Shown: positions 49,465 through 61,159, counted from the first letter of the stretch. The stretch is DNA of 64,000 nt from Eupeodes corollae (GCF_945859685.1 NC_079148.1:54136421-54200420), one strand, 5' to 3'. Translations and numbers: made by a program. The notes: a model not told the origin generated them from the sequence alone.

Positions 49465-50130
49465 TATTTTTCGATTATTTTAGACTTTTCAGAGTCTGCC
49501 TATATTTTGGCTAATCTGTTTTCCTATAATTCCGGAATTGAATCGGTTTTAGGGACTCTACAATAAGTGTGAATTGGATGTATCTATGATCCTTTGATAC
49601 TCTCCAATTCAGTATTTTATTTGAGAGATGTAACGCGACAATACAATATCTAATACTTCTTGTTGATTTTTAGTAACAAAGGTTGGTTCAATACCTACAT
49701 TACTTACTACCAGATTAGTTGTTTGAATATAATCAAAAAAAGACTCACCTCTGTTATTTATATCGGTGCTACCCCACGTAGTATGGTGCGCATTGGCGTC
49801 GCAGCCGATAAACAGGTTGGTTTTACGTCTTGTTGATTCAGCGACCGTCTTCTCCATAATGGTACCAGGCAGTGAGCCTTGGTGGCCGTGGCCCAGATAC
49901 GCTGATACTAGCCAGTAATTATGCTTGTGGTGACATCTTTATCACTGAAATTAGGGATTAAAAATACATTTAGACTACGTTTTACTAGTAAGCAGGACCT
50001 TGGGTTACCTTTTCCTGTTACATTTATATCCTCGAACCAGGGTTTTCACAATCGAAGGCTCTTGGATGAGAACGACATCTTCCCCAGTTTTTGACAGGCG
50101 GAGAAGAAGGAAGGCCGAAGCCATTTTAGA
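49465..50130 (-). pseudogene. LOA/R1-type retrotransposon ORF2: endonuclease domain
   Basis: The minus strand starts MASAFLLLRLSKTGEDVVLI, followed by QEPS, near 50120. That is the N-terminal AP-like endonuclease with the catalytic Glu of the QE motif. A frame change follows, then the intact piece LFIGCDANAHHTTWGS, GESFFDYIQTTNLVVSNVG and PTFVTKNQQEVLDIVL (49609-49857). That piece has the D-N-H residues of the endonuclease core and the conserved Thr-Phe region. After a frameshift near 49620 it continues LNWRVSKDHRYIQF, with the terminal SDHR-type motif altered to KDHR, and KPIQFRNYRKTD. No RT follows, so the element is 3'-truncated here. It lies directly downstream of the ORF1 remnant, as in a complete element. 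Confidence 0.85.
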
Positions 50131-50235
50131 GTGTTAGAGATTAATCTGTAGTATTTGAATCATTTTGGCTATAAATATGCAGATCAACCTCCACCACTGT
50201 TAAATCCAATTCATCCAGATCAGACGAAGAGGAAC
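50131..50235 (-). other. ORF1-ORF2 junction of the LOA/R1-type element
   Basis: A short non-coding stretch lies between the ORF1 stop at about 50236 and the first Met of the endonuclease on the minus strand. Confidence 0.5.
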
Positions 50236-51611
50236 CTAACAGTTCATCTTCTTCCTCACTAGGGGAACTTTGTTGATTGAGTCATCGGTCTCCATTAGGG
50301 ATAAACTTTTGACATTTATAGTAGAAGACTGTGCTGCAACAGAAGAGGGCCCCGCTACTTTCTCATCCACATCCAAGGATGGGAAGGTGATGATAGCACT
50401 GGGATCCCCTACGTCTTGCGAGACAGCTTTCAAGGAGGGTTGTGCAGGCTCGCATGAAGCGTCTATCTCATCTTTTTTATAAACGTGGAGCGTGACTGTC
50501 TCGAACACGTATCTTATCACTCAGTTATTTCGCACCAGATTCTTTATTGATTACGAGCACTTCGAAAAAGACCCTTTGGCTCCTCCATTTTCGCTATCTT
50601 CCAGTCGTAGCAAGGGAGATCCGGGTTGCTGATCCTGATCATTTCATTTATGTCATCTGGACATCATCTGGGTTATTTCGGGATTCATTCGCGTGCTCTC
50701 GGCCTGCAAGGATTATCTTCCTTTGCAACTGCCAAGATCCCCAGTTTCACCATCTGCCAACGGTCGGAGGTAATCGTGCCATCAATATTGCTCCTATCAA
50801 TGACCGCGACTATGATCTTTTTGGGTTCTTTAAGTACATCACTAAAAGGTTTAGTGAGAGGTACTCTAGCCACGTTGGGAGTGCTGGTGTTCTGCACTTT
50901 TGGTCTTTTTAGGGACGGGAGTAGACTCCTCCAAAGACCTTTGTCGTTTTGACGTGGAGTCGTTTAGTCTAGAATGGATTTAGCCCACTCCTGCCTCTTG
51001 CTATGGATGGGAATACTTCCATCGCCCAATGTTGAACCAAGGGATTTTAGAATCCTCATCGCATAACGCCGTTATTTATATAACCTCCTAGGAGCATTCC
51101 GGAGAGGTTTACTCTCTTTGGTAGTGGAAAGATCGTTATTCACGAACTTTCTACTACCGACCTGAGGAAGAGTTTTCCCCAGTGATACATCCTGTACCGC
51201 ACTAGAAGATGGGCAGTGACTTGGCACAAGCTCTTCTTCGGTGTTTGGCACAGCAGTAACGGCAGCTGACCTTGCGGCCGAACTACCGCCCGTTGTAGAT
51301 ACAACCTGGACAGCACACGAGGATGAGCAGTGACTTGGCACAATCCCCTCTTCCAAGTTTGGCACAGGTGCAACAACAGCCGGCGTTGCCGCCGAACTGT
51401 CGCCCGGTGTAGCTGGACTACCGGTGCCGGTTTTCGTTTTTGCTTCTGGTTTTGTTTTTGAGTAGGCGAAGTAAAGGGGGGTCCATCCGTGCAGAGATTG
51501 GCTAACACAGATAAGGCTAACTAATCTGGAGGTCGCCTGGTACCCGGATACTCCGTTAATGACTGAGCTATTTTTTAAAATTGGGCCCTCAGCCTGGCTG
51601 ATCAACGGCAC
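50236..51611 (-). pseudogene. LOA/R1-type retrotransposon ORF1 with DUF4780-like domain
   Basis: Read from 51611 downwards, the first ~180 residues are low-complexity (Ser/Ala/Pro/Thr rich). They carry a 114-bp tandem duplication (units starting near 51327 and 51213) encoding LEEGIVPSHC and EEELVPSHC segments. A globular part follows at 50685-50897: KKIIVAVIDRSNIDGTITSD, then RWQMVKLGILA. The IAVIDR-N-DG-I----W signature is that of DUF4780 proteins, common in insect genomes as ORF1 of this retrotransposon type. The end of the domain continues through frameshifts to YVFETVTLHVYKKDE and a Ser-rich tail ending at 50236. ORF1 proteins bind element RNA. The reading frame is broken at several points. 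Confidence 0.8.
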
Positions 51612-52000
51612 GTGTCGTATAACACGTTAGATCCAGCTCAATTTTAAAGTTGAAGGGAGGGATATGTTTTGGAAAAGGAGAGATGAACAGCAACTAAGCC
51701 ATAAGCATCCAAGGAAGGAAACAAGGTATTGACGGACAGTGATACACTATAAAGTCAGGGAATAAAGAGCCATCAGCCAGCATAATAGCACAAAGCCGAC
51801 GTAGGAGGGGGTAATGATTGGGAAGGGGAGGGGCGAGGGAGAGGGGCGAGCGACCTTTAGTTTCAGGACTCTTTTGGAGAAATAATTCACGAGAATCATT
51901 GACCTTACTCAGCTTCTTCAACTCGACAAGTTCAACGCTCAGGTGTTTACTCATATTTAGAGCTATACAAAAAAAATATTCATAATTTTGAGCAAACAAA
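51612..52000 (-). mobile_element. Probable 5' region of the LOA/R1-type element
   Basis: Minus-strand open frame 51694-51999 includes MSKHLSVELVELKKLSKVND and a Pro-rich segment, and leads into the ORF1 remnant. The continuous orientation and GC-richer composition end near 52000, where AT-rich DNA begins. It could be the N-terminus of ORF1 or untranslated leader; I cannot match it to a family. Confidence 0.45.
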
Positions 52001-52224
52001 TTGTCTTAGTACAAAATTTGACAGTTCATTTATCAAAGGATATTTAATTAAAGAATTATTTAATAGTAAATTTATCTATAGCATTTTACTAGTCTGCATG
52101 AATAGATACTCTTAGTTTTTAGATTTTAACTACGATCTTGAGAAGTTCAAGTCAAGATGAATTAAGTTTTGGGATAATTTCAATGAGACCTTAAAAATCT
52201 ATTGTGTGCGTTTCTAGAACTGAG

Positions 52225-52965
52225 TGAATCTCCCACCTTTCAATTCTTCCTTCAAATTAATCTCCTCTAGAAAAGTAGTAATTTTGTACCCTCAACGATG
52301 TATAGTATCCCAACTGTTTCCTGCTTTGGTACAAGAGTATTACATATTTTCCCAGAATGTGATCAGGTATTTCCTCATGGGTGCTATGAAACCTACAACT
52401 GACACTGTCTTTTACGCCCAAGGCTACATCAATTTGCAGTGGTCAGTGAGTGGGGTAGTTACTATTCTTGGGTTTAGTTTTTGGTCAAATTCCCAAGTAG
52501 TATTTTTACCTGCCTCATTATATATAATGAGATTATACTCGTTTTTGCCTCCTCAAAGTGGTTCCATTCCACACTATGCTTCGGGCGAAACCTTCTTTCG
52601 CCAAGAGTCCACCTCTTTATTTTGCGGAACCACTATATGATCAACTACCCACTAAAGTGTGATAGTATTTTTCAGTTTATGAATACAATCCCACATTCAA
52701 ACCAATAAAGTAGGAAGTACATAACTGCTATCAGTGCAGCTTGAGTATTTGACATGATGGCTATGTTTTGATTAATATGGTTTCTATCGATATTTCGTTC
52801 AAACAATTTTGCAATGGCATTTTCTTCTGCCTGAAAATACTTGTAAACTGCCCCATCGGTATAGAAATTTTGTTTTTAGGCCCTAAAGATCCCTGTATTA
52901 GTTCAATCAGATGTTCTCGAACCATCAGTGTACCTGAAGGCATTTGATTAAATATTATAGTTGAT
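52225..52965 (-). pseudogene. R1-like retrotransposon, 3' part: RNase H region
   Basis: On the minus strand GPKNKISIPMGQFTSIF is followed, in shifted frames, by a QAE-like stretch, LFERNIDRNHINQNIAIMS, and a region equivalent to DSQAAL. Then come LLAKEG and RSIVWNGTTL, where relatives have A-SLAKEG---FVGPEP. That is the order of the RNase H domain at the end of R1/I/LOA-type ORF2s. The RT part of what appears to be the same element lies at 54112-54970 in the same orientation, separated by a Jockey insertion. Stops and frameshifts are numerous. Confidence 0.7.
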
Positions 52966-53002
52966 ATAGCTTCGCTTATCCACTCTTCTTTGTTAAATTA
53001 AA

Positions 53003-54110
53003 AGGTCATGGAAACGCTGATTAATTATCAGCTTAAGAAATATCTCAAAGAACGGAAGCTTCTTAGCTTCTTAATTACTGGTGATCTCATGGTTTATCTC
53101 AACGAACAGTGGAACAAATCTTTAAATCGTTTAGGAGAAAGTAAGATTATTGCACTTGACATTCCATAGGCATTTGATAGAGTTTGGCACCAAGCTTATC
53201 GAAAATGCGTGTGTTGGTATTGACGAATCTCTTCTTCGTTGAATTAGAACTTACCTCTCTAACCGTTCAATACAAGTAATATTGGATGGTTTCAAGTCTG
53301 AAATTCATAAAATAAATGCTGGTGTTCCCCAGGGCTCCCTTTTTTCTAATACTCTCTTCCCTATCTTCATAAACGATCCTTTGTCTGTCACTTCTAATCC
53401 ATTGAACTGTTTCGCTGACAACAGTACTCTCAGCTTTTCGTTTCTAGATTCCAATCCTTGTCCTTCGGATGTGAAACTTCAACAGCTCATTAAATTCTGA
53501 TATCGACAGCATTGTCCAATGGGGAATTATAAACAGTGTACAAGTTAATGCTTTAAAAACTCAATGATGTCTGCTGTCGTTAAAGCGTAACCCAACCCCA
53601 ATGCCGCTATCCATGAGTTGCACTTGCATCTAGGAAACTAATCAAGTTTCAGCACTCAGTATGCGTATCACAGATCACCTCTTATGGAATGATCAAATAT
53701 TCAATATTGCCAAAAATGCTGCTAGGTGCAAGAAATGTTTCACCCCTTTTGATCTGGCTGTAATTTACAAAGCCTTCATTCGTAAAAACTTGAATATAAC
53801 TCACATGTTTGGACAGGTGCCCCTAAAACAAGTTTAGATATTTTGGACAGGATCCTCGTACTTCTAGGAATTCACATCAGTTTAACGTTGAGCTCAATTT
53901 CGGACGTACTGTCAAGTCTAGAGATTCTTTTTTTAACCGCACACCGAGAATGTGGAATGCTTTACCAAGCTCTGTTTTCCCTATCATTTTGATATTCAAA
54001 ACTTTAAGACCAATGTGCATCGGTATCTCCTCTTTCATTCTTCCCTATTTTCCTAAAGCTCGCACTGTATTTAAACTTTAAACATGTTAAGGGTATATAA
54101 AAACCCCTTG
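53003..54110 (+). mobile_element. Jockey-type non-LTR retrotransposon, copy D, inserted in an R1-like element
   Basis: The plus strand starts abruptly with KVMETLINYQLKKYLKERKL. It runs through DLMVYLNEQWNKSLNRLGES, IIALDI-stop-AFDRVWHQA, DGFKSEIHKINAGVPQGSLF and PIFINDPLSVTSNPLNC, then FADNSTLSFSF, in which FADD has become FADN. The post-catalytic part follows (IVQWGIIN-VQ-NALKT). Then come a CKKCFTPFDLAVIYKAFI-like block, an ELNFGRTVKSRDSFFNRTPR block, MWNALPSSVFP, and a 3' UTR ending ACCCCTTGAGT. It is 5'-truncated within the RT. The change FADD to FADN removes the second catalytic Asp. It separates two halves of an R1-like fossil on the opposite strand. Confidence 0.9.
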
Positions 54111-54111
54111 A

Positions 54112-54970
54112 GTTTCTCTGAAAGTTATTTCTTTTGACCATTTGGTATTTGTGACTTTGAGATACATATCTGGATGTACACCATGATTCCTATATTCCCC
54201 TGGATGTTTCTTGCAGATCATGATTACATTTAAGAATTCTGTATGCTTTAACAATAGAAATTTACTATCAATCATTACTCCTAGATATTATAATTTCCTT
54301 TTATAGTTCGATTATTTCACCCGCTAATCGTTAAGGGTTTCAAGTCAGGTTGTAAATTTGTATTGGTCAATAATATTATATAACACCAGTTGTTTGTAAT
54401 TGTTAGCCCGCTTTGTATGATATCACAAAGAGTTCCTTCAAACTTTCCTAGAACCCTAATGGTTGTAGCATCAACAAACCCGATGCATCTTATTCCTCCA
54501 AAAGTTAGTTATTCTAGTAATTCATCCACTACAAAACTTCACAGCAAAGGTCATAAAACCCTTCGATGTTGTGATGATTATTTCATTTCACCTATACATA
54601 TGATAAGAGTGGCTAGTGTGTTCTTCCTTACAAGTGCTCATGTAAGAAATTATCGAAAACAATTAAAAAAATATGGACTTCTTTTGTAATTAAGGTTTGT
54701 TGTAAGGTGTTTGAAAGTTTATACAGTGCGGTTTCTTTCTACTCTGTATTAAGACGTTGAATTATTAAATATTAATACTTCAGAACATTAGAAATTTTCA
54801 AATGATTGCCTTAAAATTTTAAGTACAAATGATTTAAGGCTATCGGTCTGAAAGACTCAGGATAGGTTTTATCTTCCTTTTCCATGTTTCAGGATTAATT
54901 AGCTCTACTCCATAGACTTGAGATGTACCCAAGGGCTTATTTTTTGCAGATTAGACTAATTAGATAGGGC
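54112..54970 (-). pseudogene. R1-like retrotransposon, RT region, interrupted by a Jockey insertion
   Basis: From 54970 downwards on the minus strand: SSLWSRVKLI-KHGK (the AW-----LIPK block) and ESFRPIAL in one frame, LKSFVLK in another. Then come VL-PLL-SFVVDELLE and GIRCIGFVDATTIRVLGKFE, where YADD is replaced by FVDA, and GTLCDIIQSGLTITNNWC. The stretch NTNLQPDLKPLTISG, then MIDSKFLLLKHTEF, matches the KPLTI-G and LGVILDSKL-WK-H-E blocks. The fossil stops at the 3' end of the Jockey copy. The missing part between here and the RNase H remnant at 52225-52965 would be roughly the RT thumb. Confidence 0.75.
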
Positions 54971-57439
54971 ATTAAGTCCACTTTTTCTATTTTATGTATG
55001 GTATGTGAATTGTTGCGTTTAAAAATAATAGATAAATATAGGTGTTTTTTTTTCGAAAAATACATTACTGTCACGAAAATCCACGAAAATCATTTTATCA
55101 TCAACAGTTTTCTTAAATAATTGCTTTTGAGTTTTATAAGAACCCTAAAATGAAGATTTACAAAAATTCGTTTCACACAAAATAAAAACAAATTAGTTTT
55201 GTTAAGTACCTTTTCATGGACTTCTTCTAACGAAGTCATTATATTAATAAACCAATATATACCTTGCATCTTCAATGTTAAACTTCCACTAATTGTAAGC
55301 CTTGAAATTTTACAACAACGTGCGAATCACTCGTCCGATTTATTATGATATTATTTCGTTATCCCATATAGGTACGCTAGACTACTTCAAACGAACATAA
55401 CACCGGATACAGAATGTTTTTGTTTGTTATTTATCTTATGATTGATATAAGTTGATGGTCTAACTAACTGCCAAAAACTAAAATTAATATTCTAATGATA
55501 AAGCTTTTCTTAATTTAACAACATTGTCTTTGTACTTAAGAGTGCAAACGCGAAGCGCAAATGTTTTTCATTGAAAACGTTTGTAATGTATAAACCTTGA
55601 CGCATCGCGTGTTGCAAGACATTTTTATCTTGACTATATCAAATGTCTAAATCTCTTGTTATTTTTTTAATTTTTTCTTACATCTCTTTAAGCCGTTTAA
55701 TGTCTTAATTTTTTGAGGTAATCATTCAAAGTACCAACTTTTGACATTTAAAACAAACATAGGCAAGTTAAGATAAGTACACAACATGCGTGGCCATAAG
55801 CTGCCTCTTTTGAATGCTTCCATATTAAGGTATACAATCTGCAGACACTTCCGCAAGTTGTGATTTTATGGCAAATAAAGCATCAACTATACACAACCTT
55901 TTAAATAATGAACAATCTTATGTTTTGTTTTTATCTATAAAATTCTTAAGGTTAACAAAAAAAGATGTAATTATATTTTATTTTTTGAAGCAATAATGCG
56001 TGATTCTTGTACACATCGGCTTAAACAAACAATGCTTTGAGGCCAACAATGTTCCAGACGACAGCAGCAACTACGACGAGTGGTGGAGTTGGACGCAACC
56101 TAGACCACGACAACGACACGACGCGTGTATAAACGCCCACATAGTTTGCTACCTTCTAAAATAAAAACAAAAATTAAGTTCCGTGGCCCACGTTCCATTA
56201 TCATGTCAAAGTGAATTCATGTGCTTGTCAAAGACACGCACAAAAATGCAGGAGCAATCTATTAAAGTCTTCACCAGAGAGAATGGCCATTGTTTTAGAC
56301 AACCATGTCACTTTGGCAAGCTAAAACTCACCTCCCTATTCCCCTGAAGCGTCTTACTGTAGGTCCAATACTTTGACGTATCCGCCACATGCCAATAAAA
56401 ATAATATTACTTCTTTTTGTCAATTCTTTTCTAAAGAATGTAGGTAAAGCCATTCAAGTGTCCCGACAGCTGAAGGTACTTTGATCATGGTCATTGGTCA
56501 ATTATTATTTTTGTTTTGTTTTTATTTTTCAAAAACCCAAGTAAACCAGGCAGACAAAGTATGTTTAAGAATTTTTTGTTTGTGGGCTTTTTAGTGTAGA
56601 CTCTGGTGGATTTTTGCGTTGGAGTAGAGTATTAAGCCTAAAAGATAAGTTTGTATACTTTATAAAGTTTTATTCATTGTTTGAAGAACAAGGAAATATT
56701 AAACAAATATTTTATCCAACAGCACAAGGGGATATAGAACCACATGAACGAACGAAACTCGTGAGATCGTTTAATAGACTTTAAACGAGGCACTCCTCTA
56801 ATTCTTGATGTTCAGGTGCGCAAACTGGAAGGGGTTGTTATTACATGTTTTTTCCTTAAATATTCTACTTTAATGGTATCCTCGATATATTCTAGATAAA
56901 GTTGTTACAATCGGGAAGATTTAAAAATAAAGAAAAAAATATAGTTCTTATTCAGTTCTTAGCACATTTATTATTTCCACTTTCCTCAAAATACTTATTC
57001 TATAAACTATGAAACCAGTTTCGCAATAAGTGAGATTTTAAGAATATTGAAACAAATAGAAGCTCATTAAAATGGGTTTGAACTGAAAAGATTAAATTAG
57101 GGTACTTCTGCATTGGAAGACTATCGAGTTCACATATCCTAACAGAATATAGTATACATAGTGTAAAATCACATTATTTTGGAGGGCCATTCACAGGTCA
57201 GTAACTTCAAAATATGGGGTTACAAAAAATTTATTTCAATCAATCAATTGTGGCACGAGTTGTGTAGAAGCTCTTGCACATTACGTTTGCCCAATTTATA
57301 AGTTGAAAAATTAATAATCATAGTCTCTGTAGCAGTCACCATTGACTGTATGAAAAGTGAGCTTTATCTATGGGGGCCACTGTTAGTTTCGATCTTAAAA
57401 AAATGAAAAAAAAAGCCTAACGCGAATCTGCTAAGAACC
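54971..57439. other. AT-rich DNA; ACG-rich island at 56055-56130
   Basis: No open frame with a recognisable domain. 56040-56400 is GC-richer, including an ACGACG-containing island at 56055-56130. The rest is AT-rich. Confidence 0.4.
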
Positions 57440-57615
57440 TTCACTTGCAAGTTTGAACTCAATCGACCCAATTGCTTAAGCTAAAGAAGCGTGGACAGAC
57501 AGACAAAACAGACCGGACGGAATCGCCATCGTAATATCATGTTTGATTAAAATCTCGAGTTCAAATTTTTGCACGAATGCAAAACTTGCCATATAGTTCC
57601 TATATGTCGCAAGTA
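57440..57615 (+). repeat. Interspersed repeat, family A, copy 3
   Basis: The best-preserved copy. It has GCAAGTTTGAACTCAATCGA, a GACAGACAGACAAAACAGAC stretch followed by CGGACGGAATCG, then ATCGTAATATCATGTTTGAT, ATCTCGAGTTC and TAGTTCCTATATGTCGCAAG. It matches 101-305 and 42120-42275. The element type is unknown. Confidence 0.75.
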
Positions 57616-57804
57616 AAAATTAAAATTGCAATCAATGGAAACCTTGATTTGGACCCATTTATCAAATCTACTCCCTACTAGAGACTTCAATTCTTGAAAT
57701 GCAAAGTACACAAACAAATAATCAACTCACAGTTGACAAAATGGCCGCCAGTTAAAATTTTGTTGCCGACTTAAAGTTAAATAATGTCGGCGATGGCAGT
57801 ACGA

Positions 57805-58740
57805 ATATTATTTTACGATGACGAAGGGTCTTGGACGATCAGTGTATACCACCGATTTAAGGTAGCTCCACAGGAAAAAATCACAGTGGGCTTGATCTGG
57901 CGATCGTGCTTGCCACTGAAGATCGACTCTAAGAAAAGTGTTCACGTTCGGGGAAGTGTCCCGCACAATATTCATTGACCTTGTCATCCTGTTCAAACCA
58001 CACTTCCCCTACATTAATTTCTTCAAGTTTGAGGAGAAAAACATCCACAATCAAACTGACATAACGCTAAGAATTGACCGTAACTTCGTTCTCTTTAAAG
58101 AACCATGGGCCAATAATGCCGATTCTGAATTTTGCACACCAAACAATCAGACGTTTTGTATGCAGAGGCTGCTTATAAAGTTCTCTCGGATTAGTGGGGC
58201 TCCAATATCGCATGTTTTGTTTGTTCACACATCCTGAAATACGGAAATGTGCCTCGTCACTAAAGAAAACACGGGAGTCCTAAGGCAGGCTTTCGGGGAA
58301 GGCTTCTTATGCATTTTCGCACGCAACATAATCTCGTGGATTAATTTATTGCACCACTGCCAATTTGTATGGGTGAAAATTAAGTTACTCATGAAGAATT
58401 CGTCTCACTGTGCGACTAGAAATTCCTAAAACAGCCGAATGTTCGTGTGCAGATCGCCTATGGGATTTCAAAATCGACGCCCCTACCCTTTCAATGTTTT
58501 CTGGCGCCCATTATGTTTCTTTTGCACACTATCAGTATCCCTGAACGTGTCCACCTACAAACAAATCGATTTCCGATCACACGACCTGCAGATGCGATAT
58601 TGAAATGTTTTCTGAAAGCACGCTGAATTGCGATGATCGAACGGTTGAAAGAAAAGTAGGCCTCCACAACGAACGCGCGCTCTTGCTTTGTCCACTGCAT
58701 TCTTAACACTGAACTAGTCATAACGAAAACCTTAGATAAC
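57805..58740 (-). pseudogene. Mariner-like transposase fossil with DUF4817-type N-terminus
   Basis: On the minus strand the N-terminal helix-turn-helix is MQWTKQERAFVVEAYFSFNR followed by SIIAIQRAFRKHFNI (58610-58715), the pattern of DUF4817. It is followed by remnants of the second DNA-binding part (GARKH, a DEF--SNLIFTHTN-Q-CNKL block). The catalytic part is frameshifted: CVNKQN and IGAPLIREN-like pieces, then FGVQNSES. The end is intact in frame, LQWQARSPDQAHCDFFLWSY then LKSVVYTDRPR (57808-57920), equivalent to WPPRSPDL-P-DFFLWGYLKS-VY----. It is near full length but has many frameshifts. Terminal inverted repeats were not recognised. Confidence 0.85.
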
Positions 58741-60838
58741 GTGCTTTCAAACAAGCCATAAGCCATAAGCCATACTATTAATAGCCGACACCAAGACAAT
58801 ATACTTACCTTTAATTTTATCCCATAAGATATTTTTCGACCAGCATAGATTACTACAACCTCTTCTTTTTCACTTAAGTTTTTAACGTCTTTTTTTTATA
58901 ATAATAAAGGATTGGTCAATAAAAAATTGGTCCGAAAATAATCAGCCCTTGATGGCCAACTTGTAGAAATATCTAACATTCCTTTTGGTACTTTGAAGGA
59001 TAAAATATTCTCTTCTTTTCGTACACAATCTTTCTTTAACTGAAACAGTCTTACCAACTGTATTATATCTAGAAAGATCTCAAACGAGTTTGAGTGGCTT
59101 TTTTTTTTGCTAATTGGTTCACGTAGCAAAGGTTGTTTGTAATTATCATCTCTATCAAGGCTAACCTTATTAAAAGGTCAAGAAGCAAATTAAGCTTTTA
59201 AGCCTCAAAGTCTCTTAATAAGCTTCCATTCCGATAGATCACCTCCTCAAACAAATATTTATATCCGAAACTGTAATGAATGCACAAATTCATAACTCCC
59301 CCTGATCGCGTTGGCATCCTTGATATACTTCCGTCAATCCATAAATTCAAGCGAGGTAATTAATTAGCATATCTGTTTATTATATTAAAAACAAAAAAAA
59401 AACAACGACAACCGACGACGACGACGATGTTAATGCTGTCAGTACTCGATATCGTGTACATCGGTTACAAGCGGCTCATTTGCAAATTTAATTTACAATC
59501 AACAACCAACAGCATCCAACATCACCACCAGCATTTGGTTATGGGTTAACTTAACTTGACTTTAAGCGATCTAAAGAGATAGATATGTAGATTGACTAAG
59601 ATCAGCATCAGATGGTAGCTGCCAACAGTTTAAACATATTTAAGATAGAGCATTTAAGAATCTCATCAGTACAATACCAAACTACAAAGTCCAAGTATAG
59701 CTTTGGTTCTTCTAGAATAGTTTAAACGTTTTTTTTTAAATTAATTTCGTATGCGGTGCTGAGTGATTTTATAATGAAATCATTTTATAGTATTGTTTCC
59801 GTAATTGAAAATAATGTTGGTAATACAGAAACAAACACGACACGTAACATTCTTAAATTTACATTATACGCATTAAAGTTTTTAGAACCAGCTATGGATT
59901 TTGATTTGAACTGGGCCCAAATCCAAGCTTTAAAAAAATGTTTCAAATTTAAGTAAGGGTGATTTCGGTTGTATTTATAAGCAATTAATTTAATTGAAAC
60001 TTTAAGAAGAAGTTTAAAAATAATTCTTATGATTTGAATTTCTAATTGTAAAAGAGTTAAAGACATAAGTTGATTCTTACCTTTGCTTATCATTCAATCC
60101 ACCCCTGTACACATTGGTAGCTCTTTTGCGCATGTCTCTGGTATTTTGAATATTTAATGACTTTTTTGCAAGACATGTCTATTTTAAATTGATATATTTT
60201 ATTTGTTCTTCAATTTTTGTTTATTCTTAATTTAAATTGAATTACTTTGTCCTTGTGGATTTAAAATAAATCCTAGCTACGATTTTCTGAGGTGCATTAC
60301 AAAAAGTACTCTATCATTGAGATTATATCATTTCATTAAAATTCAATGTGCGTTATCGGTCTTTTCATATCCATTGACTATTCATAATATGTGGGTAGAA
60401 CCTTTAATCTGTATGAATATAAAATTCCCATTTTTTACACATTTAAGCTATTTTTTTTTTAAATATTATCCAAGACGAAACTGGGTGAGAAATGGCAAAG
60501 AAAAGACAATTTCAATTTTCTAATCCCATATTATTTTGAAATACGAGATATTCGACTTCACACTCAGAAGATTTATTGGCTGATACGTTGCTATTTGAGC
60601 ATTTTTAAAGTTGTCATTTTTAAGTATTTAGAAAGAAACACGTTTGTGTAAAGTTACAGGCTTAAACAATGCAAACAAATTCTGTACAAAAATTGCAGTC
60701 TAAAATCTAAAGCACTTTCCAATTTTCATGAAGAATCTTCTGAGACGGCCATTGTAAAGCTGTTGGAAAATTTTGAATTTTTAGGCCATATTTGTAAAAG
60801 AAATTGAAACCATGTCCTTCGCTTTAGAGCAACTGAAA
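58741..60838. other. AT-rich DNA; ACG-rich island at 59402-59440
   Basis: An island with CGACAACCGACGACGACGAC at 59406-59425 lies next to a CA-rich patch (59490-59540). The open frames at 59756-59956 and 59785-60093 (-) overlap each other and have no domain. Confidence 0.4.
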
Positions 60839-61159
60839 TTATTGCTGCTGTAATATGTAATGTTGTCGGAAACCCAGTTTTACTTTTACATAAGGACTAA
60901 TGTCATACAAATTATAGAATTGAGTTAACACTAGAGATCGATCAAGTCGATCACCAGCAACGCAGTGTTTTTGCGGATGGACCCATTTCTCACGCATTTT
61001 AAACTTCAAAAATGATTGTTTAAAGGCCTCTCTATTCTTAACGTTTAAGATGTTTGGTGTAATTTTTGGGCTAGTGTTATGATTGGACCCTACTTTTTCG
61101 AAAAGGTGATCACAATTTTGTGATTCAAAAGCGTAATAAATTTTTGTTTCCGGCCACAT
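60839..61159 (-). other. Open frame of 106 codons, unassigned
   Basis: A minus-strand frame reads MWPETKIYYAFESQNCDHLF onwards, with KFKMREKWVHPQKHCVAGDR near the middle and a Gln-rich end. It is less AT-biased than its surroundings and has a normal amino-acid mix, so it may be a relic of a transposon protein or of an exon. I recognise no family. No start context, splice site or second copy in this window supports it as a gene. Confidence 0.25.

Noticed and set aside
54087..54275. 62-codon minus-strand open frame as a separate gene
   Set aside because: It is the RT remnant of the R1-like fossil reading across the junction into the Jockey 3' end.
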